Shown one piece after another: positions 12,283-24,435 of a stretch of DNA of 64,000 nt (position 1 is its first letter; the number at the start of each line of letters is the position of its first letter). A program made the translations under genes and the position numbers. The notes beneath the pieces were generated by a model. That model did no database searches. It was given only the letters and a program-made list of their open reading frames with translations, and was not told where the DNA came from. Source of the DNA: Colletes latitarsis (Eukaryota; Arthropoda; Insecta; Hymenoptera; Colletidae); the NCBI RefSeq assembly GCF_051014445.1, contig NW_027488378.1, positions 2,604,001-2,668,000 of the forward strand. Reading direction: 5' to 3'.

Positions 12283-13483
12283 GCCATCATCTGGCTCATA
12301 GTTTCGCATTTTTCGCATACTTATTGGTCAGATACTTGGCGTTTTCAGGTTTGGATCATGTAGTAATGTGGTTCCACACTGCATCAGTGAGTTAAACCTG
12401 GATACAATCTATGTTTTAGAGGATAACACTGGTTAAGTCAGGGTTAGGTCCGGTAATTGCCATCATCTGGCTCATACTTTCGCATTTTTCGCATACTTGT
12501 TGGCCAGATCCTGGGCGTTTTGTGGGTTGGATCAGGTAGTAGTGTGGTACCGCACTGAAACAGTGAAGTAATCCTGGATTCGATCTATATATTAGAGGGT
12601 AACACCGGTTAGGTTTGGGTTAGGTCTGGTGTTTGCCATCATCTGGCTCATGCTTTCGCATTTTTCGCATATTTGTTGGCCAGATCCTGGGCGTTTTCTG
12701 GTTGGGATCACGCAGCAATGTGGTATCACATTGAAACAGTGAGTTAATGCTGGATTCGATCTATATATTAGACGGTAACTCCGGCTAGATTTGTGTTAGG
12801 TTTGGTATTTGCCATCATCTGGCTCATACTTTCGCATTTTTCGCATAGTTGATGTCCAGATCCTGGGCGTTTTCTGGTTTGGATCACGTAGTAGTGTGTT
12901 ACCACACTGAAACAGTGAGTTAATCTTGGATTCAATCTATACATTAGAGGATGACACCGGTTAGGTCAGGGTTAGGTCTGGTATTTACGATCCACTGGCA
13001 TATACTTTCGACATTTTCACCTACTTGTTGGCCAGATCCTGGGCGATTTCTAGGTTGGATCAGGTAGTAGTGTGGTACCGCACTGAAACAGTGAAGTAAT
13101 CCTGGATTCGATCTATATATTAGAGGGTGACACCGGTTAAGTTTGGGTTAGGTCTGGTCTTTGCCACCATCTGGCTCATACTTTCGCATTTTTCGCATAC
13201 TTGTTGGCCATATCCTGGGCGCTTCCTGGTTTGGATCACGTAGTAATGTAGCACCACTCTGAAACAGTGAGTTAAACCTGGATTCAATCTATATTTTACA
13301 GGATAACACCGGTTAGGTCAGGGTTAGGTCTGGTATTTGCCATCATCTGGCTCATACATTCGCACTTTTCGCATACTTGTTGGCCAGATCCTGCGCGTTT
13401 TCTGGTTTGGATCACGTAATAATGTGGGTCCACACTCAAACAGTGAGTTAAACCGGGATCCAATCTATATTTTAGAAGAATAA
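12283..13483 (+). repeat. Duplicated block, copy 2 (24-monomer spacing)
   Basis: Partner of 8,060-9,260. A few substitutions distinguish it, for example GGTTAAGTCAGGG and GGTAATTGCC near its left end and AACTCCGGCTAG near 12,777. The left edge is approximate because all monomers are alike. Confidence 0.8.
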
Positions 13484-14619
13484 CAACAGTTAGGTCAGCG
13501 TTAGGTCTGGTATTTGCCATCAACTGACTCATACTTTCGCATTTTGCACCTATTTGTTGGCCAGATCCTGGGCGTTTTCTGAGTTGGATCACGTAATAAT
13601 GTGGGACCACACTCAAACAGTGAGTTAAACCTGGCTTGAATGTATATTTTAGAGGATAACACCGGTTAGGTCCGGGTTAGGTCTGGTATTTGCCATCATC
13701 TGGCTCATACATTCGCATTTTTCGCATACTTGTTGGCCTGATCCTGGGCGTTTTCTGGTTTGGATCACGTAGTAATGTGGTACCACACTCAAACAGTGAG
13801 CTAAACCTGGATCCAATCTATATTTTAGAAGAATAACACTGGTTAGGTCAGGGTTAGGTCCGGTATTTGCCATCATCTGGCTCATACTTTCGCATTTTTC
13901 GCATACTTGTTGGCCATATCCTGGGCGTTTTCTGGTTTGGATCACGTAGTAATGTGGCACCACACTGCAACAGTGAGTTAAACCTGGATTCAATCTATAG
14001 TTTAGAGGATAACACTGGTTAGGTCAGGGTTAGGTCTGGTATTTGCCATCATCTGGCTTATTCTTTCGCCTTTTTCCCCTACTTGTTGGCCAGATCCTGT
14101 GCGTTTTCTGGGTTGGATCAGGTAGTAGCGTGGTACCGCACTGAAACAGTGAAGTAATCCTGGATTCGATATATATATTGGAGGGTGACACCGGTTAGGT
14201 CAGCGTTACGTCTGGTATTTGCCATCAACTGGCTCATAGTTTCGCATTTTTCACCTACTTGATGGCCTGATCCTGGGCGTTTTCTGGTTTGGATCACGTA
14301 GTAATGTGGTACCACACTGAAACAGTGAGTTAAACCTGTGTCCGATCTGTATTTTAAAGGATACCACCGGTTAGGTCGGGCTGAGGCCTGGGAGTTGCCA
14401 TCATCTGGCTCATAGTTCCGCATTTTTCGCATACTTATTGGTCAGATACTTGGCGTTTTCAGGTTTGGATCATGTAGTAATGTGGTTCCACACTGCATCA
14501 GTGAGTTAAACCTGGATACAATCTATGTTTTAGAGGATAACACTGGTTAGGTCAGGGTTACGTCTGCTATTTGCCATCATCTGGCTCATACTTTCGCCTT
14601 TTTCACCTACTTGTTGGCC

Positions 14620-15440
14620 TGATCCTGGGCGTTTTCTGGTTTGGATCACGTAGTAGTGTGTTACCACACTGAAACAGTGAGTTAATCTTGGATTCAATCT
14701 ATACTTTAGTGGATGACACCGGTTAGGTCAGGGTTAGGTCTGATATTTACCATCCACTGGCATATAATTTCGACTTTTTCACCTACTTGTTGGCCAGATC
14801 CTGGGCGTTTTCTAGGTTGGATCAGGTAGTAGTGTGGTACCGCACTGAAACAGTGAAGTAATCCTGGATTCGATCTATATATTAGAGGGTGACACCGGTT
14901 AGGTTTGGGTTAGGTCTGGTATTTGCCATCATCTGGCTCATACTTTCGCATTTTTCGCATACTTGTTGGCCATATCCTGGGCGCTTTCTGGTTTGGATCA
15001 CGTAGTAATGTGGTACCACACTGAAACAGTGAGTTAAACCTGTGTCCGATCTATATTTTAAAGGATAACACTGGTTAGGTCGGGCTGAGGCCTCGGAGTT
15101 GCCATCATCTGGCTCATAGTTTCGCATTTTTCGCATACTTATTGGTCAGATACTTGGCGTTTTCAGGTTTGGATCATGTAGTAATGTGGTTCCACACTGC
15201 ATCAGTGAGTTAAACCTGGATACAATCTATGTTTTAGAGGATAACACTGGTTAGGTCAGGGTTACGTCTGCTATTTGCCATGATCTGGCTTATACTTTCG
15301 CCTTTTTCACCAACTTGTTGGCCAGATCCTAGCGTCTTCTGGGTTGGATCTGGTAGTAGTGTGATACCGCACTGAAACAGTGAAGTAATCCTGGATTCGA
15401 TCTATATATTAGAGGGTGACACCGGTTAGGCCTGGGTTAG
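14620..15440 (+). repeat. Duplicated block, copy 2 (20-monomer spacing)
   Basis: Partner of 11,100-11,920 without the 1-bp deletion. A third, more diverged and shorter relative lies at about 16,460-16,702, the DNA immediately left of the retroposon. It shares CACCAACTTGTTGG and GTGATACCGCAC but reads GATCCTGGCGTTTTCTGGG. Confidence 0.8.
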
Positions 15441-16689
15441 GTCTTGTATTTGCCATCATCTGGCTCATACTTTCGCATTTTTCGCATACTTGTTGGCCAG
15501 ATCCTGGGCGTTTTCTGGTTTGGATTACGTAGTAATGTGTTACCACACTGAAACAGTGAGTTAATCTTGGATTCAATCTATACTTCAGAGGATGACACCG
15601 GTTAGGCCAGGGTTAGGTCTGGTATTTGCCATCATCTGGCACATACATTCGCATTTTTCACATACTTGTTGGCCAGATCCTGGCCGTTCTCTGGTTTGGA
15701 TCACGTAGTAATGTAGCACCACTCTGAAACAGTGAGTTAAACCTGGATTCAATCTATATTTTAGAGGATAACACCGGTTAGGTCAGGGTTAGGTCTGGTA
15801 TTTGCCATCACCTGGCTCATACATTCGCATTCTTCGCATACTTGTTGGCCAGATCCTGGGCGCTTTCTCGATTTGATCACGTAGTAATGAAGCACCACTC
15901 TGAAAAAGTGAGTTAAACCTGGATTGAATCTATATTTAAGAGGATAACACCGGTTAGGTCAGGGTTAGGTCTGGTATTTGCCATCATCTGGCTCATACAT
16001 TCGCACTTTTCGCATACTTGTTGGCCAGATCCTGCGCGTTTTCTGGTTTGGATCGCGTAATAATGTGGGACCACACTCAAACAGTGAGTTAAACCGGGAT
16101 CCAATGTATATTTTAGAAGAATAACAACAGTTAGGTCAGCGTTAGGTCTGGTATTTGCCATCAACTGGCTCATACTTTCGCATTTTTCACCTACTTGTTG
16201 GCCAGATCCTGGGCGTTTTGTGGGTTGGATCACGTATCAATGTGCTACCACACTGAAACATTGAGTTAAAACTGGTTTCAATGTATATTTTAGAGGATAA
16301 CACCCGTTAGGTCAGGGTTAGGTTTGGTATTTGCCATCATCTGGCTCATAGTTTCGCCTTTTTGACCTACTTGATGGACTGATCTTAGGCGTTTTCTGGT
16401 CTGGATCACGTAGTAATGTGGTACCACACTGAAACAGTGAGTTAAACCTGTGTCCGATCTATATTTTAGAGGATAACACTGGTTAGGTCAGGGTTTCGTC
16501 TGCTATTTGCCATGATCTGGCTTATACTTTCGCCTTTTTCACCAACTTGTTGGCCAGATCCTGGCGTTTTCTGGGTTGGATCAGGTAGTAGTGTGATACC
16601 GCACTGAAACAGTGAAGTAATCCTGGATTCGATCTATATATTAGAGGGTGACACCGGTTAGGCTTGGGTTAGGTCTTGTATTTGCCATC

Positions 16690-16702
16690 ATCTGGCTCAT
16701 AC
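16690..16702 (+). repeat. Target-site duplication, left copy
   Basis: ATCTGGCTCATAC directly before the T run. If the first three T of the run belong to the target, the duplication is ATCTGGCTCATACTTT (16 bp). The uninterrupted satellite reads CATCTGGCTCATACTTTCGC at this place. Confidence 0.92.
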
Positions 16703-16723
16703 TTTTTTTTTTTTTTTTTTTTT
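16703..16723 (-). other. Poly(A) tail of the retroposon (21 T on plus strand)
   Basis: An uninterrupted run of 21 T, three of which may come from the target. It is pure, which suggests a fairly recent insertion. Its position at the left edge gives the element's minus-strand orientation. Confidence 0.92.
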
Positions 16724-16750
16724 GTCGTGGGGAAAATCTTCGAAAGACTC

Positions 16751-16780
16751 CCTCCCACCTCCTTGGGGAGAGGTGGGAGG
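16751..16780 (-). other. Stem-loop at the 3' end of the retroposon (11-bp stem)
   Basis: CCTCCCACCTC (16,751-16,761) pairs perfectly with GAGGTGGGAGG (16,770-16,780) around an 8-nt loop. It lies about 27 nt upstream of the poly(A) in the element's sense. Some LINEs and their SINE partners carry a 3' stem-loop that their reverse transcriptase recognises; that role is inference here. Confidence 0.85.
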
Positions 16781-16939
16781 GGTGTGTGGGATTCCCTGCG
16801 CCCGTACAACGACAGGCGCGGGACCTACCCACTAAAAACCCCACGGTGACCCTTCGGCACGCTTTGGGAGGATACCGGGAATCGCTCGAAGCATTCGTCC
16901 GGTTAACTCCCCGTGCCCGCGCTTTCGCGCCCATCCCCC

Positions 16940-16960
16940 GGGGGGACAATCGGTCCCCCC
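16940..16960 (-). other. Stem-loop in the retroposon (8-bp stem)
   Basis: GGGGGGAC (16,940-16,947) pairs perfectly with GTCCCCCC (16,953-16,960) around a 5-nt loop. Confidence 0.8.
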
Positions 16961-16977
16961 AGTAGACACACTGCCTC

Positions 16978-17014
16978 ATAGCGGCGGGACGGGGCCACTC
17001 CATCCCGCCGCTAT
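16978..17014 (-). other. Stem-loop in the retroposon (12-bp stem)
   Basis: ATAGCGGCGGGA (16,978-16,989) pairs perfectly with TCCCGCCGCTAT (17,003-17,014) around a 13-nt loop. This is the longest perfect stem in the insert. Confidence 0.85.
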
Positions 17015-17036
17015 CCGTCCCGGGGCCGCGTTTAGT

Positions 17037-17066
17037 GGCGGCTGCGAGCCCCAACTCGCAACCGCC
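17037..17066 (-). other. Stem-loop at the 5' end of the retroposon (12-bp stem, one mismatch)
   Basis: GGCGGCTGCGAG (17,037-17,048) pairs with CTCGCAACCGCC (17,055-17,066) around a 6-nt loop. The single mismatch could be a G-U pair in the minus-strand RNA. It lies 13 nt from the element's 5' end. Confidence 0.8.
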
Positions 17067-17079
17067 CGCGACCCCGTTT

Positions 17080-17092
17080 ATCTGGCTCATAC
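17080..17092 (+). repeat. Target-site duplication, right copy
   Basis: ATCTGGCTCATAC, followed by TTTCGCATTTTTCGC, resumes the monomer exactly where the left flank stopped. The base before it (T, from CCCCGTTT) differs from the satellite C, which fixes the element's 5' edge at 17,079. Confidence 0.92.
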
Positions 17093-20000
17093 TTTCGCAT
17101 TTTTCGCATACTTGTTGGCCATATCCTGGGCGCTTTCTGGTTTAGATCACGTAGTAATGTAGCACCACTCTGAAACAGTGAGTTAAACCTGGATTCAATC
17201 TATATTTTAGAGGATAACACCGGTTAGGTCAGGGTTAGGTCTGGTATTTGCCATCATCTGGCTCATACATTCGCATTTTTCGCATACTTGTTGGCCAGAT
17301 CCTGGGCGCTTTCTGGTTTGGATCACGTAGAAATGTAGCACCCCTCTGAAACAGTGAGTTAAACCTGGATTCAATCTATATTTAAGAGGATAACACCGGT
17401 TAGGTCAGGGTTAGGTCTGGTATTTGCCATTATCTGGCTCATACATTCGCATTTTTCGCATACTTGTTGGCCAGATCCTGGGCGTTTACTGGTTTGGATC
17501 ACGTAGTAATGTGGCACCACACTGCACCAGTGAGTTAAACCTGGATTCAATCTATAGTTTAGAGGATAACACTGGTTAGGTCAGGGTTAGGTCTGGTATT
17601 TGCCATCATCTGGCATAGACTTTCGAATTTTTTACCTACTTGTTGGCCATATCCTGGGCGCTTTCTGGTTTGGATCACGTAGTAATGTAGCACCACTCTG
17701 AAACAGTGGGTTAAACCTGGATTCAATCTATATTTTAGAGGATAACACCGGTTAGGTCAGGGTTAGGTCTGGTATTTGCCATCATCTGGCTCATACATTC
17801 GCATTTTTCGCATACTTGTTGGCCAGATCCTGGGCGTTTTCTGGTTTGGATCACGTAGTAATGTGGCACCACACTGCACCAGTGAGTTAAACCTGGATTC
17901 AATCTATATTTTAGAGGATAACACTGGTTAGGTCAAGGTTAGGTCTGCTATTTGCCATCATCTGGCATATACTTTCGAATTTTTCACCTACTTGTTGGCC
18001 AGATCCTGGGCGTTTTCTAGGTTGGATCAGGTAGTAGTGTGGTACCGCACTGAAACAGTGAAGTAATCCTGGATTCGATCTAGATACTAGAGGGTGACAC
18101 CGGTTAGGTTTGGGCCAGGTCTGGCATTTGCCATCATCTGGCTCAAACATTCGCATTTTTCGCATACTTGTTGGCCAGATCCTGCGCGTTTTCTGGTTTG
18201 GACCACGTAGTAATGTGGGACCACACTCAAACAGTGAGTTAAACCTGGATCCAATGTATATTTTAGAAGAATAACAACAGTTAGGTCAGCGTTAGGTCTG
18301 GTATTTGCCATCAACTGGCTCATACTTTTGCATTTTTCACCTACTTGTTGGCCAGATCCTGGGCGTTTTCTGGGTTGGATCACGTATTAATGTGCTACCA
18401 CACTGAAACATTGAGTTAAACCTGGTTTCATTGTATATTTTAGAGGATAACACCCGTTAGGTCAGGGTTAGGTTTGGTATTTGCCATCATCTGGCTCATA
18501 GTTTCGCCTTTTTGACCTACTTGATGGACTGATCCTGGGCGTTTTCTGGTTTGGATCACGTAGTAATGTGGTACCACACTGAAACAGTGAGTTAAACCTG
18601 TGTCCGATCTATATTTTAAAGGATAACACCGGTTAGGTCGGGCTGAGGCCTGGGAGTTGCCATCATCTAGCTCATAGTTTCGCATTTTTCGCATACTTAT
18701 TGGTCAGATACTTGGCGTTTTCTGGTTTGGATCATGTAGTAATGTGGTTCCACACTGCATCAGTGAGTTAAACCTGGATACAATCTATGTTTTAGAGGAT
18801 GACACCGGTTAGGTTTGGGTTCGGTCTGGTATTTGCCATTATCTGGCTCATACTTTCGCATTTTTCGCATACTTGTTGGCCATATCCTGGGCGCTTTCTG
18901 GTTTGGATCACGTAGTAATGTAGCACCACTCTGAAGCAGTGAGTTAAACCTGGATTCAATCTATATTTTAGAGGATAACACCGGTTAGGTCAGGGTTAGG
19001 TCTGGTATTTACGATCCACTGGCATATACTATCGACTTTTTCACCTACTTGTTGGCCAGATCCTGGGCGATTTCTAGGTTGGATCAGGTAGTAGTGTGGT
19101 ACCGCACTGAAATAGTGAAGTAATCCTGGATTCGATCTATATATTAGAGGGTGACACCGGTTAAGTTTGGGTTAGGTCTGGTATTCGCCATCATCTGGCT
19201 CATACTTTCGCATTTTCCGCATACTTGTTGGCCATATACTGGGCGCTTTCTGGTTTGGATCACGTAGTAATGTAGCACCACACTGCACCAGTGAGTTAAA
19301 CCTGGATTCAATCTATATTTTAGAGGATAACACTGGTTAGGTCAGGGTTAGGTCTGGTATTTGCCATCATCTGGCATATACTTTCGAATTTTTCACCTAC
19401 TTGTTGGCCAGATCCTGCGCGTTTTCTGGTTTGGATCACGTAATAATGTGGGACCACACTCAAACAGTGAGTTAAACCGGGATCCAATCTATATTTTTGA
19501 AGAATAACAACAGTTAGGTCAGCGTTAGGTCTGGTATTTGCCATCAACTGGCTCATACTTTCGCATTTTGCACCTATTTGTTGGCCAGATCCTGGGCGTT
19601 TTCTGAGTTGGATCACGTAATAATGTGGGACCACACTCAAACAGTGAGTTAAACCGGGATCCAATCTATATTTTAGAAGAATAACTACAGTTAGGTCAGC
19701 GTTAGGTCTGGTATTTGCCATCATCTGGCATATACTTTCGCATTTTTCGCATAGTTGTTGTCCAGATCCTGGGCGTTTTCTGGTTTGGATCACGTAGTAA
19801 TTCGGTACCACACTGAAACAGTGAGTTTATCTTGGATATAATCTATATTTTAGAGGATAACACCGGTAAGGTCAGGGTTAGGTCTGGGATGCGCCATCAT
19901 CTCGCTCATACTTTCACCTCTTTCGCATAATTGTTGGCCAAATGCTGGCTTTTTCTGGTTTCGATCACGTAGTAGTGTGCTCCACACTGAAACAGTGAAT

Positions 20001-23000
20001 TAATCCTGGATGGGATCTATATATTAGAGGGTAACACCGGTTAAGTCAGGGTTAGGTCTGGTATTTGCCATCATCTGGTTCATACTTTCGCATTTTTCGC
20101 ATACTTGTTGTCCAGATCCTGGGCGTTTTCTGATTTGGATCACGTAGTAATGTGGCACCACACTGCACCAGTGAGTTAAACCTGGATTCAATCTATATTT
20201 TAGAGGATAACACTGGTTAGGTCAGGGTTTGGTCTGGTATTTGCCATCATCTGGCTTATTCTTTCGCCTTATTCATCTACTTGTTGGCCAGATCCTGCGC
20301 GTTTTCTGGTTTGGATCACGTAATAATGTGGGACCACACTCAAACAGTGAGTTAAACCGGGATCCAATCTATATTTTAGAAGAATAACAACAGTTAGGTC
20401 AGCGTTAGGTCTGGTATTTGCCATCAACTGGCTCATACTTTCGCATTTTGCACCTATTTGTTGGCCAGATCCGGGGCGTTTTCTGAGTTGGATCACGTAA
20501 TAATGTGGGACCACACTCAAACAGTGAGTTAAACCGGGATCCAATCTATATTTTAGAAGAATAACTACAGTTAGGTCAGCGTTAGGTCTGGTATTTGCCA
20601 TCATCTGGCTCATACTTTCGCATTTTTCACCTACTTGTTGACCAGATCCTGGGCGTTTTCTGGTTTGGATCACGTAGTAATGTGGCACCACACTGCACCA
20701 GTGAGTTAAACCTGGATTCAATCTATATTTTAGAGGATAACACTGGTTAGGTCAGGGTTAGGTCTGGTATTTGCCATCATCTGGCATATACTTTCGAATT
20801 TTTCACCTACTTGTTGGCCAGATCCTGGGCGTTTTCTGGGTTGGAACAGGTAGTAGTGTGGTACCGCACTGAAACAGTGAAGTAAACCTGGATTCGATCT
20901 ATATATTAGAGGGTGACACCGGTTAGGTTTGGGTTAGGTCTGGTATTTGCCATCATCTGGCTCAAACATTCGCATTTTTCGCATACTTGTTAGCCAGATC
21001 CTGCGCGTTTTCTGGTTTGGACCACGTAGTAATGTGGGACCACACTCAAACAGTGAGTTAAACCTGGATTCAATCTATATTTTAGAAGAATAACACCGGT
21101 TAGGTCAGGGTTAGGTCTGGTATTTGCCATCATCTGGCTCAAACATTCGCATTTTTCGCATACATGTTGGCCAGATCCTGCGCGTTTTCTGGTTTGGACC
21201 ACGTATTAATGTGGGACAACACTCAAACAGTGAGTTAAGCCTGGATCCAATCGATATTTTAGAAGAATAACAACAGTTAGGTCAGCGTTAGGTCTGGTAT
21301 TTGCCATCAACTGGCTCATACTTTCGCATATTTCACCTACTTGTTCACCAGATCCTGGGCGTTTTCTGGGTTGGATCACGTAGTAATGTGGTACCACACT
21401 GAAACAGTGAGTTAAACCTGTGTCCGATCTATATTTTAAAGGATAACACCGGTTAGGTCGGGCTGAGGCCTGGGAGTTGCCATCATCTAGCTCATAGTTT
21501 CGCATTTTTCGCATACTTATTGGTCAGGTCCTTGGCGTTTTCTGGTTTGGATCATGTAGTAATGTGGTTCCACACTGCATCAGTGAGTTAAACCTGGATA
21601 CAATCTATGTTTTAGAGGAAAACACTGGTTAGGTCAGGGTTAGGTCCGGTATTTGCCATCATCTGGCTCATACTTTCGCATTTTTCGCATACTTGTTGGC
21701 CAGATCCTGGGCGTTTTGTGGGTTGGATCAGGTAGTAGTGTGGTACCGCACTGAAACAGTGAAGTAATCCTGGATTCGATCTATATATTAGAGGGTAACA
21801 CCGGTTAGGTTTGGGTTAGGTCTGGTGTTTGCCATCATCTGGCTCATACTTTCGCATTTTTCGCATAGTTGATGTCCAGATCCTGGGCGTTTTCTGGTTT
21901 GGATCATGTAGTAGTGTGTTACCACACTGAAACAGTGAGTTAATCTTGGATTCAATCTATACATTAGAGGATGACACCGGTTAGGTCAGGGTTAGGTCTG
22001 GTATTTACGATCCACTGGCATATACTTTCGACTTTTTCACCTACTTGTTGGCCAGATCCTGGGCGATTTCTTGGTTGGATCAGGTAGTAGTGTGGTACCG
22101 CACTGAATCAGTGAAGTAATCCTGGATTCGATCTATATATTAGAGGGTGACACCGGTTAAGTTTGGGTTAGGTCTGGTATTTGCCATCATCTGGCTCATA
22201 CTTTCGCATTTTTCGCATACTTGTTGGCCATATCCTGGGCGCTTTCTGGTTTGGATCACGTAGTACTGTAGCACCACTCTGAAACAGTGAGTTAAACCTG
22301 GATTCAATCTATATTTTAGAGGATAACACCGGTTAGGTCAGGGTTAGGTCTGGTATTTGCCATCATCTGGCTCATACATTCGCACTTTTCGCATACTTGT
22401 TGGCCAGATCCTGCGCGTTTTCTGGTTTGGATCACGTAGTAATTCGGTACCACACTGAAACAGTGAGTTAATCTTGGATTCAATCTATACATTAGAGGAT
22501 GACACCGGTTAGGTCAGGGTTAGGTCTGGGATGCGCCATCATCTCGCTCATACTTTCACCTTTTTCGCATAATTGTTGGCCAAATGCTGGCATTTTCTGG
22601 TTTCGATCACGTAGTAGTGTGCTCCACACTGAAACAGTGAATTAATCCTGGATGGGATCTATATATTAGAGGGTAACACCGGTTAAGTCAGGTTTAGGAC
22701 TGGTATTTGCCATCATCTGGTTCATACTTTCGCATTTTGCGCATACTTGTTGTCCAGATCCTGGGCGTTTTCTGATTTGGATCACGTAGTAATGTGGTTC
22801 CACACTGCAACATTGAGCTAAACCTGGATTCAATCTATATTTTGTAGGATAACACCGGTTAGGATTGGGTTAGGTCTGGTATTTGCTATCATCCGGCTCA
22901 TACTTTCGCATTTTTCGCATACTTGTTGACCAGATCCTGGGCGTTTTCTGGTTTGGATCACGTAGTAATGTGGCACCACACTGCACCAGTGAGTTAAACC

Positions 23001-23174
23001 TGGATTCAATCTATATTTTCGAGGATAACACTGGTTAGGTCAGGGTTTGGTCTGGTATTTGCCATCATCTGGCTTATTCTTTCGCCTTTTTCATCTACTT
23101 GTTGGCCAGATCCTGGGCGTTTTCTGGGTTGGATCAGGTAGTAGTGTGGTACCGCACTGGAACAGTGAAGTAAT

Positions 23175-24435
23175 CCTGGATTCGATCTATATATTAGAGG
23201 GTGACACCGGTTAGGTTTGGGTTAGGTCTGGTATTTGCCATCATCTGGCTCATACTTTCGCATTTTTCGCATACTTGTTGGCCATATCCTGGGCGCTTTC
23301 TGGTTTGGATCTCGTAGTAATGTAGCACCACTCTGAAACAGTGAGTTAAACCTGGATTCAATCTATATTTTAGAGGATAACACCGGTTAGGTCAGGGTGA
23401 GGTCTGGTATTTGCCATCATCTGGCTCAAACATTCGCATTTTTCGCATACTTGTTGGCCAGATCCTGCGCGTTTTCTGGTTTGGACCACGTAGTACTGTG
23501 GGACCACACTCAAACAGTGAGTTAAACCTGGATCCAATCTATATTTTAGAAGAATAACAACAGTTAGGTCAGTGTTAGGTCTGGTATTTGCCATCAATTG
23601 GCTCTTACTTTCGCATTTTTCACCTACTTGTTGGCCAGATCCTGGGCGATTTCTGGGTTGGATCACGTAGTAATGTGGTACCACACTGAAACATTCAGTA
23701 AAACCTGGTTTCAATGTATATTTTAGAGGATAACACCCGTTAGGTCAGGGTTAGGTCCGGTATTTGCCATCATCTGGCTCATAGTTTCGCCTTTTTCACC
23801 TACTTGATGGCCTGACCCTGGGTGTTTTCTGGTTTGGATCACGTAGTAATGTGGTACCACACTGAAACAGTGAGTTAAACCTGTGTCCGATCTATATTTT
23901 AAATGGATAACACCGGTTAGGTTTGGGTTAGGTCTGGTGTTTACCATCATCTGGCTCATGCTTTCGCATTTTTCGCATACTTGTTGACCAGATCCTGGGC
24001 GTTTTCTGGTTGGGATCACGCAGCAATGTGGTACCACGTTGAAACAGTGAGTTAATGCTGGATTCGATCTATATATTAGACGGTAACACCGGCTAGGTTT
24101 GTGTTAGGTTTGGTATTTGCCATCATCTGACTCATACTTTCGCATTTTTCGCATAGTTGTTGTCCAGATCCTGGGCGTTTTCTGGTTTGCATCACGTAGT
24201 AGTGTGTGACCACACTGAAACTGTGAGTTAATCTTGGATTCAATCTATATATTAGAGGATGACACCGGTTAGGTCAGGGTTAGGTCTGGTATTTACCTTC
24301 CACTGGCATATGCTTTCGACTTTTTCACCTACTTGTTGGCCAGATCCTGGGCGTTTTCTAGGTTGGATCAGGTAGTAGTGTGGTACCGCACTGAAACAGT
24401 GAAGTAATCCTGGATTCGATCTATATATTAGAGGG
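23175..24435 (+). repeat. Duplicated block, copy 1 (27-monomer spacing)
   Basis: Recurs at about 27,927-29,186, offset 4,752 bp (exactly 27 monomers) dropping by one base after a 1-bp indel near 23,904 (TAAATGGATAAC against TAAAGGATAAC). A further partial copy sits at about 32,326-33,370. Shared rare variants are AGGGTGAGGTCTGG, GTAGTACTGTGGGACC, CATCAATTGGCTC, CCCTGGGTGTTTTC and CACTTGAAAC-free GTACCACGTTGAAAC monomers. Confidence 0.78.

Larger units (their letters stand above)
1..16702 (+). repeat. 176-bp satellite array, left segment
   Basis: Uninterrupted head-to-tail array of about 95 monomers. Each monomer can be phased from GCCAGATCCTGGGCG; the landmarks that follow in order are GGATCACGTAGTAATGTGG, ACACTGAAACAGTGAG, CCTGGATTCAATCTATA, GATAACACCGGTTAGG, GGTCTGGTATTTGCCATCA, and two TTCGCAT copies before CTTGTTG. 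The first two starts are at 1 and 177, giving a 176-bp period; monomers carrying the extra base in AGAAGAATAAC are 177 bp. No monomer is inverted. Classes are mixed rather than strictly alternating, with partial higher-order duplications listed separately. No gene is visible; all reading frames are interrupted every one to three monomers. The period is in the nucleosome-length range common for centromeric satellites, but centromere function is only inference. Confidence 0.97.
16703..17079 (-). mobile_element. Retroposon fragment (probable LINE 3' end or SINE), minus strand
   Basis: The only non-satellite DNA here: 377 bp, GC-rich, unlike the flanks, ending in 21 T on the plus strand (a poly(A) tail on the minus strand) and bounded by a 13-16 bp target-site duplication. 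These are hallmarks of target-primed reverse transcription. Read on the minus strand it starts AAACGGGGTCGCGGGCGG, with no reverse transcriptase motif and no convincing tRNA-type A and B boxes, so it is either a 5'-truncated non-LTR element consisting of 3' sequence or a non-autonomous SINE-like element. A minus-strand frame stays open across it (including VTVGFLVGRSRAC), which may be the tail of an ORF2 or may only reflect GC-rich DNA. Four strong stem-loops are listed separately. I cannot name the family; an R1/I-group non-LTR source is a guess. Confidence 0.9.

Noticed and set aside
16840..16920. tRNA-derived SINE head with polymerase III A and B boxes (for example around GCTTCGAGCGATTCCCGG on the minus strand)
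   Set aside because: The match to a B box is poor, no A box lies at the right distance, and no cloverleaf can be drawn. A SINE remains possible, but not on this evidence.
16648..16965. Plus-strand 105-codon frame with a run of phenylalanines
   Set aside because: The phenylalanine run is the poly(T) of the retroposon tail read backwards, and the frame starts in satellite. It is an antisense artefact of the insertion.
16703..17079. Insert as rDNA or a DNA transposon
   Set aside because: I see no recognisable conserved rRNA core, and no terminal inverted repeats. The poly(A) tail and 13-16 bp target duplication instead indicate retroposition.
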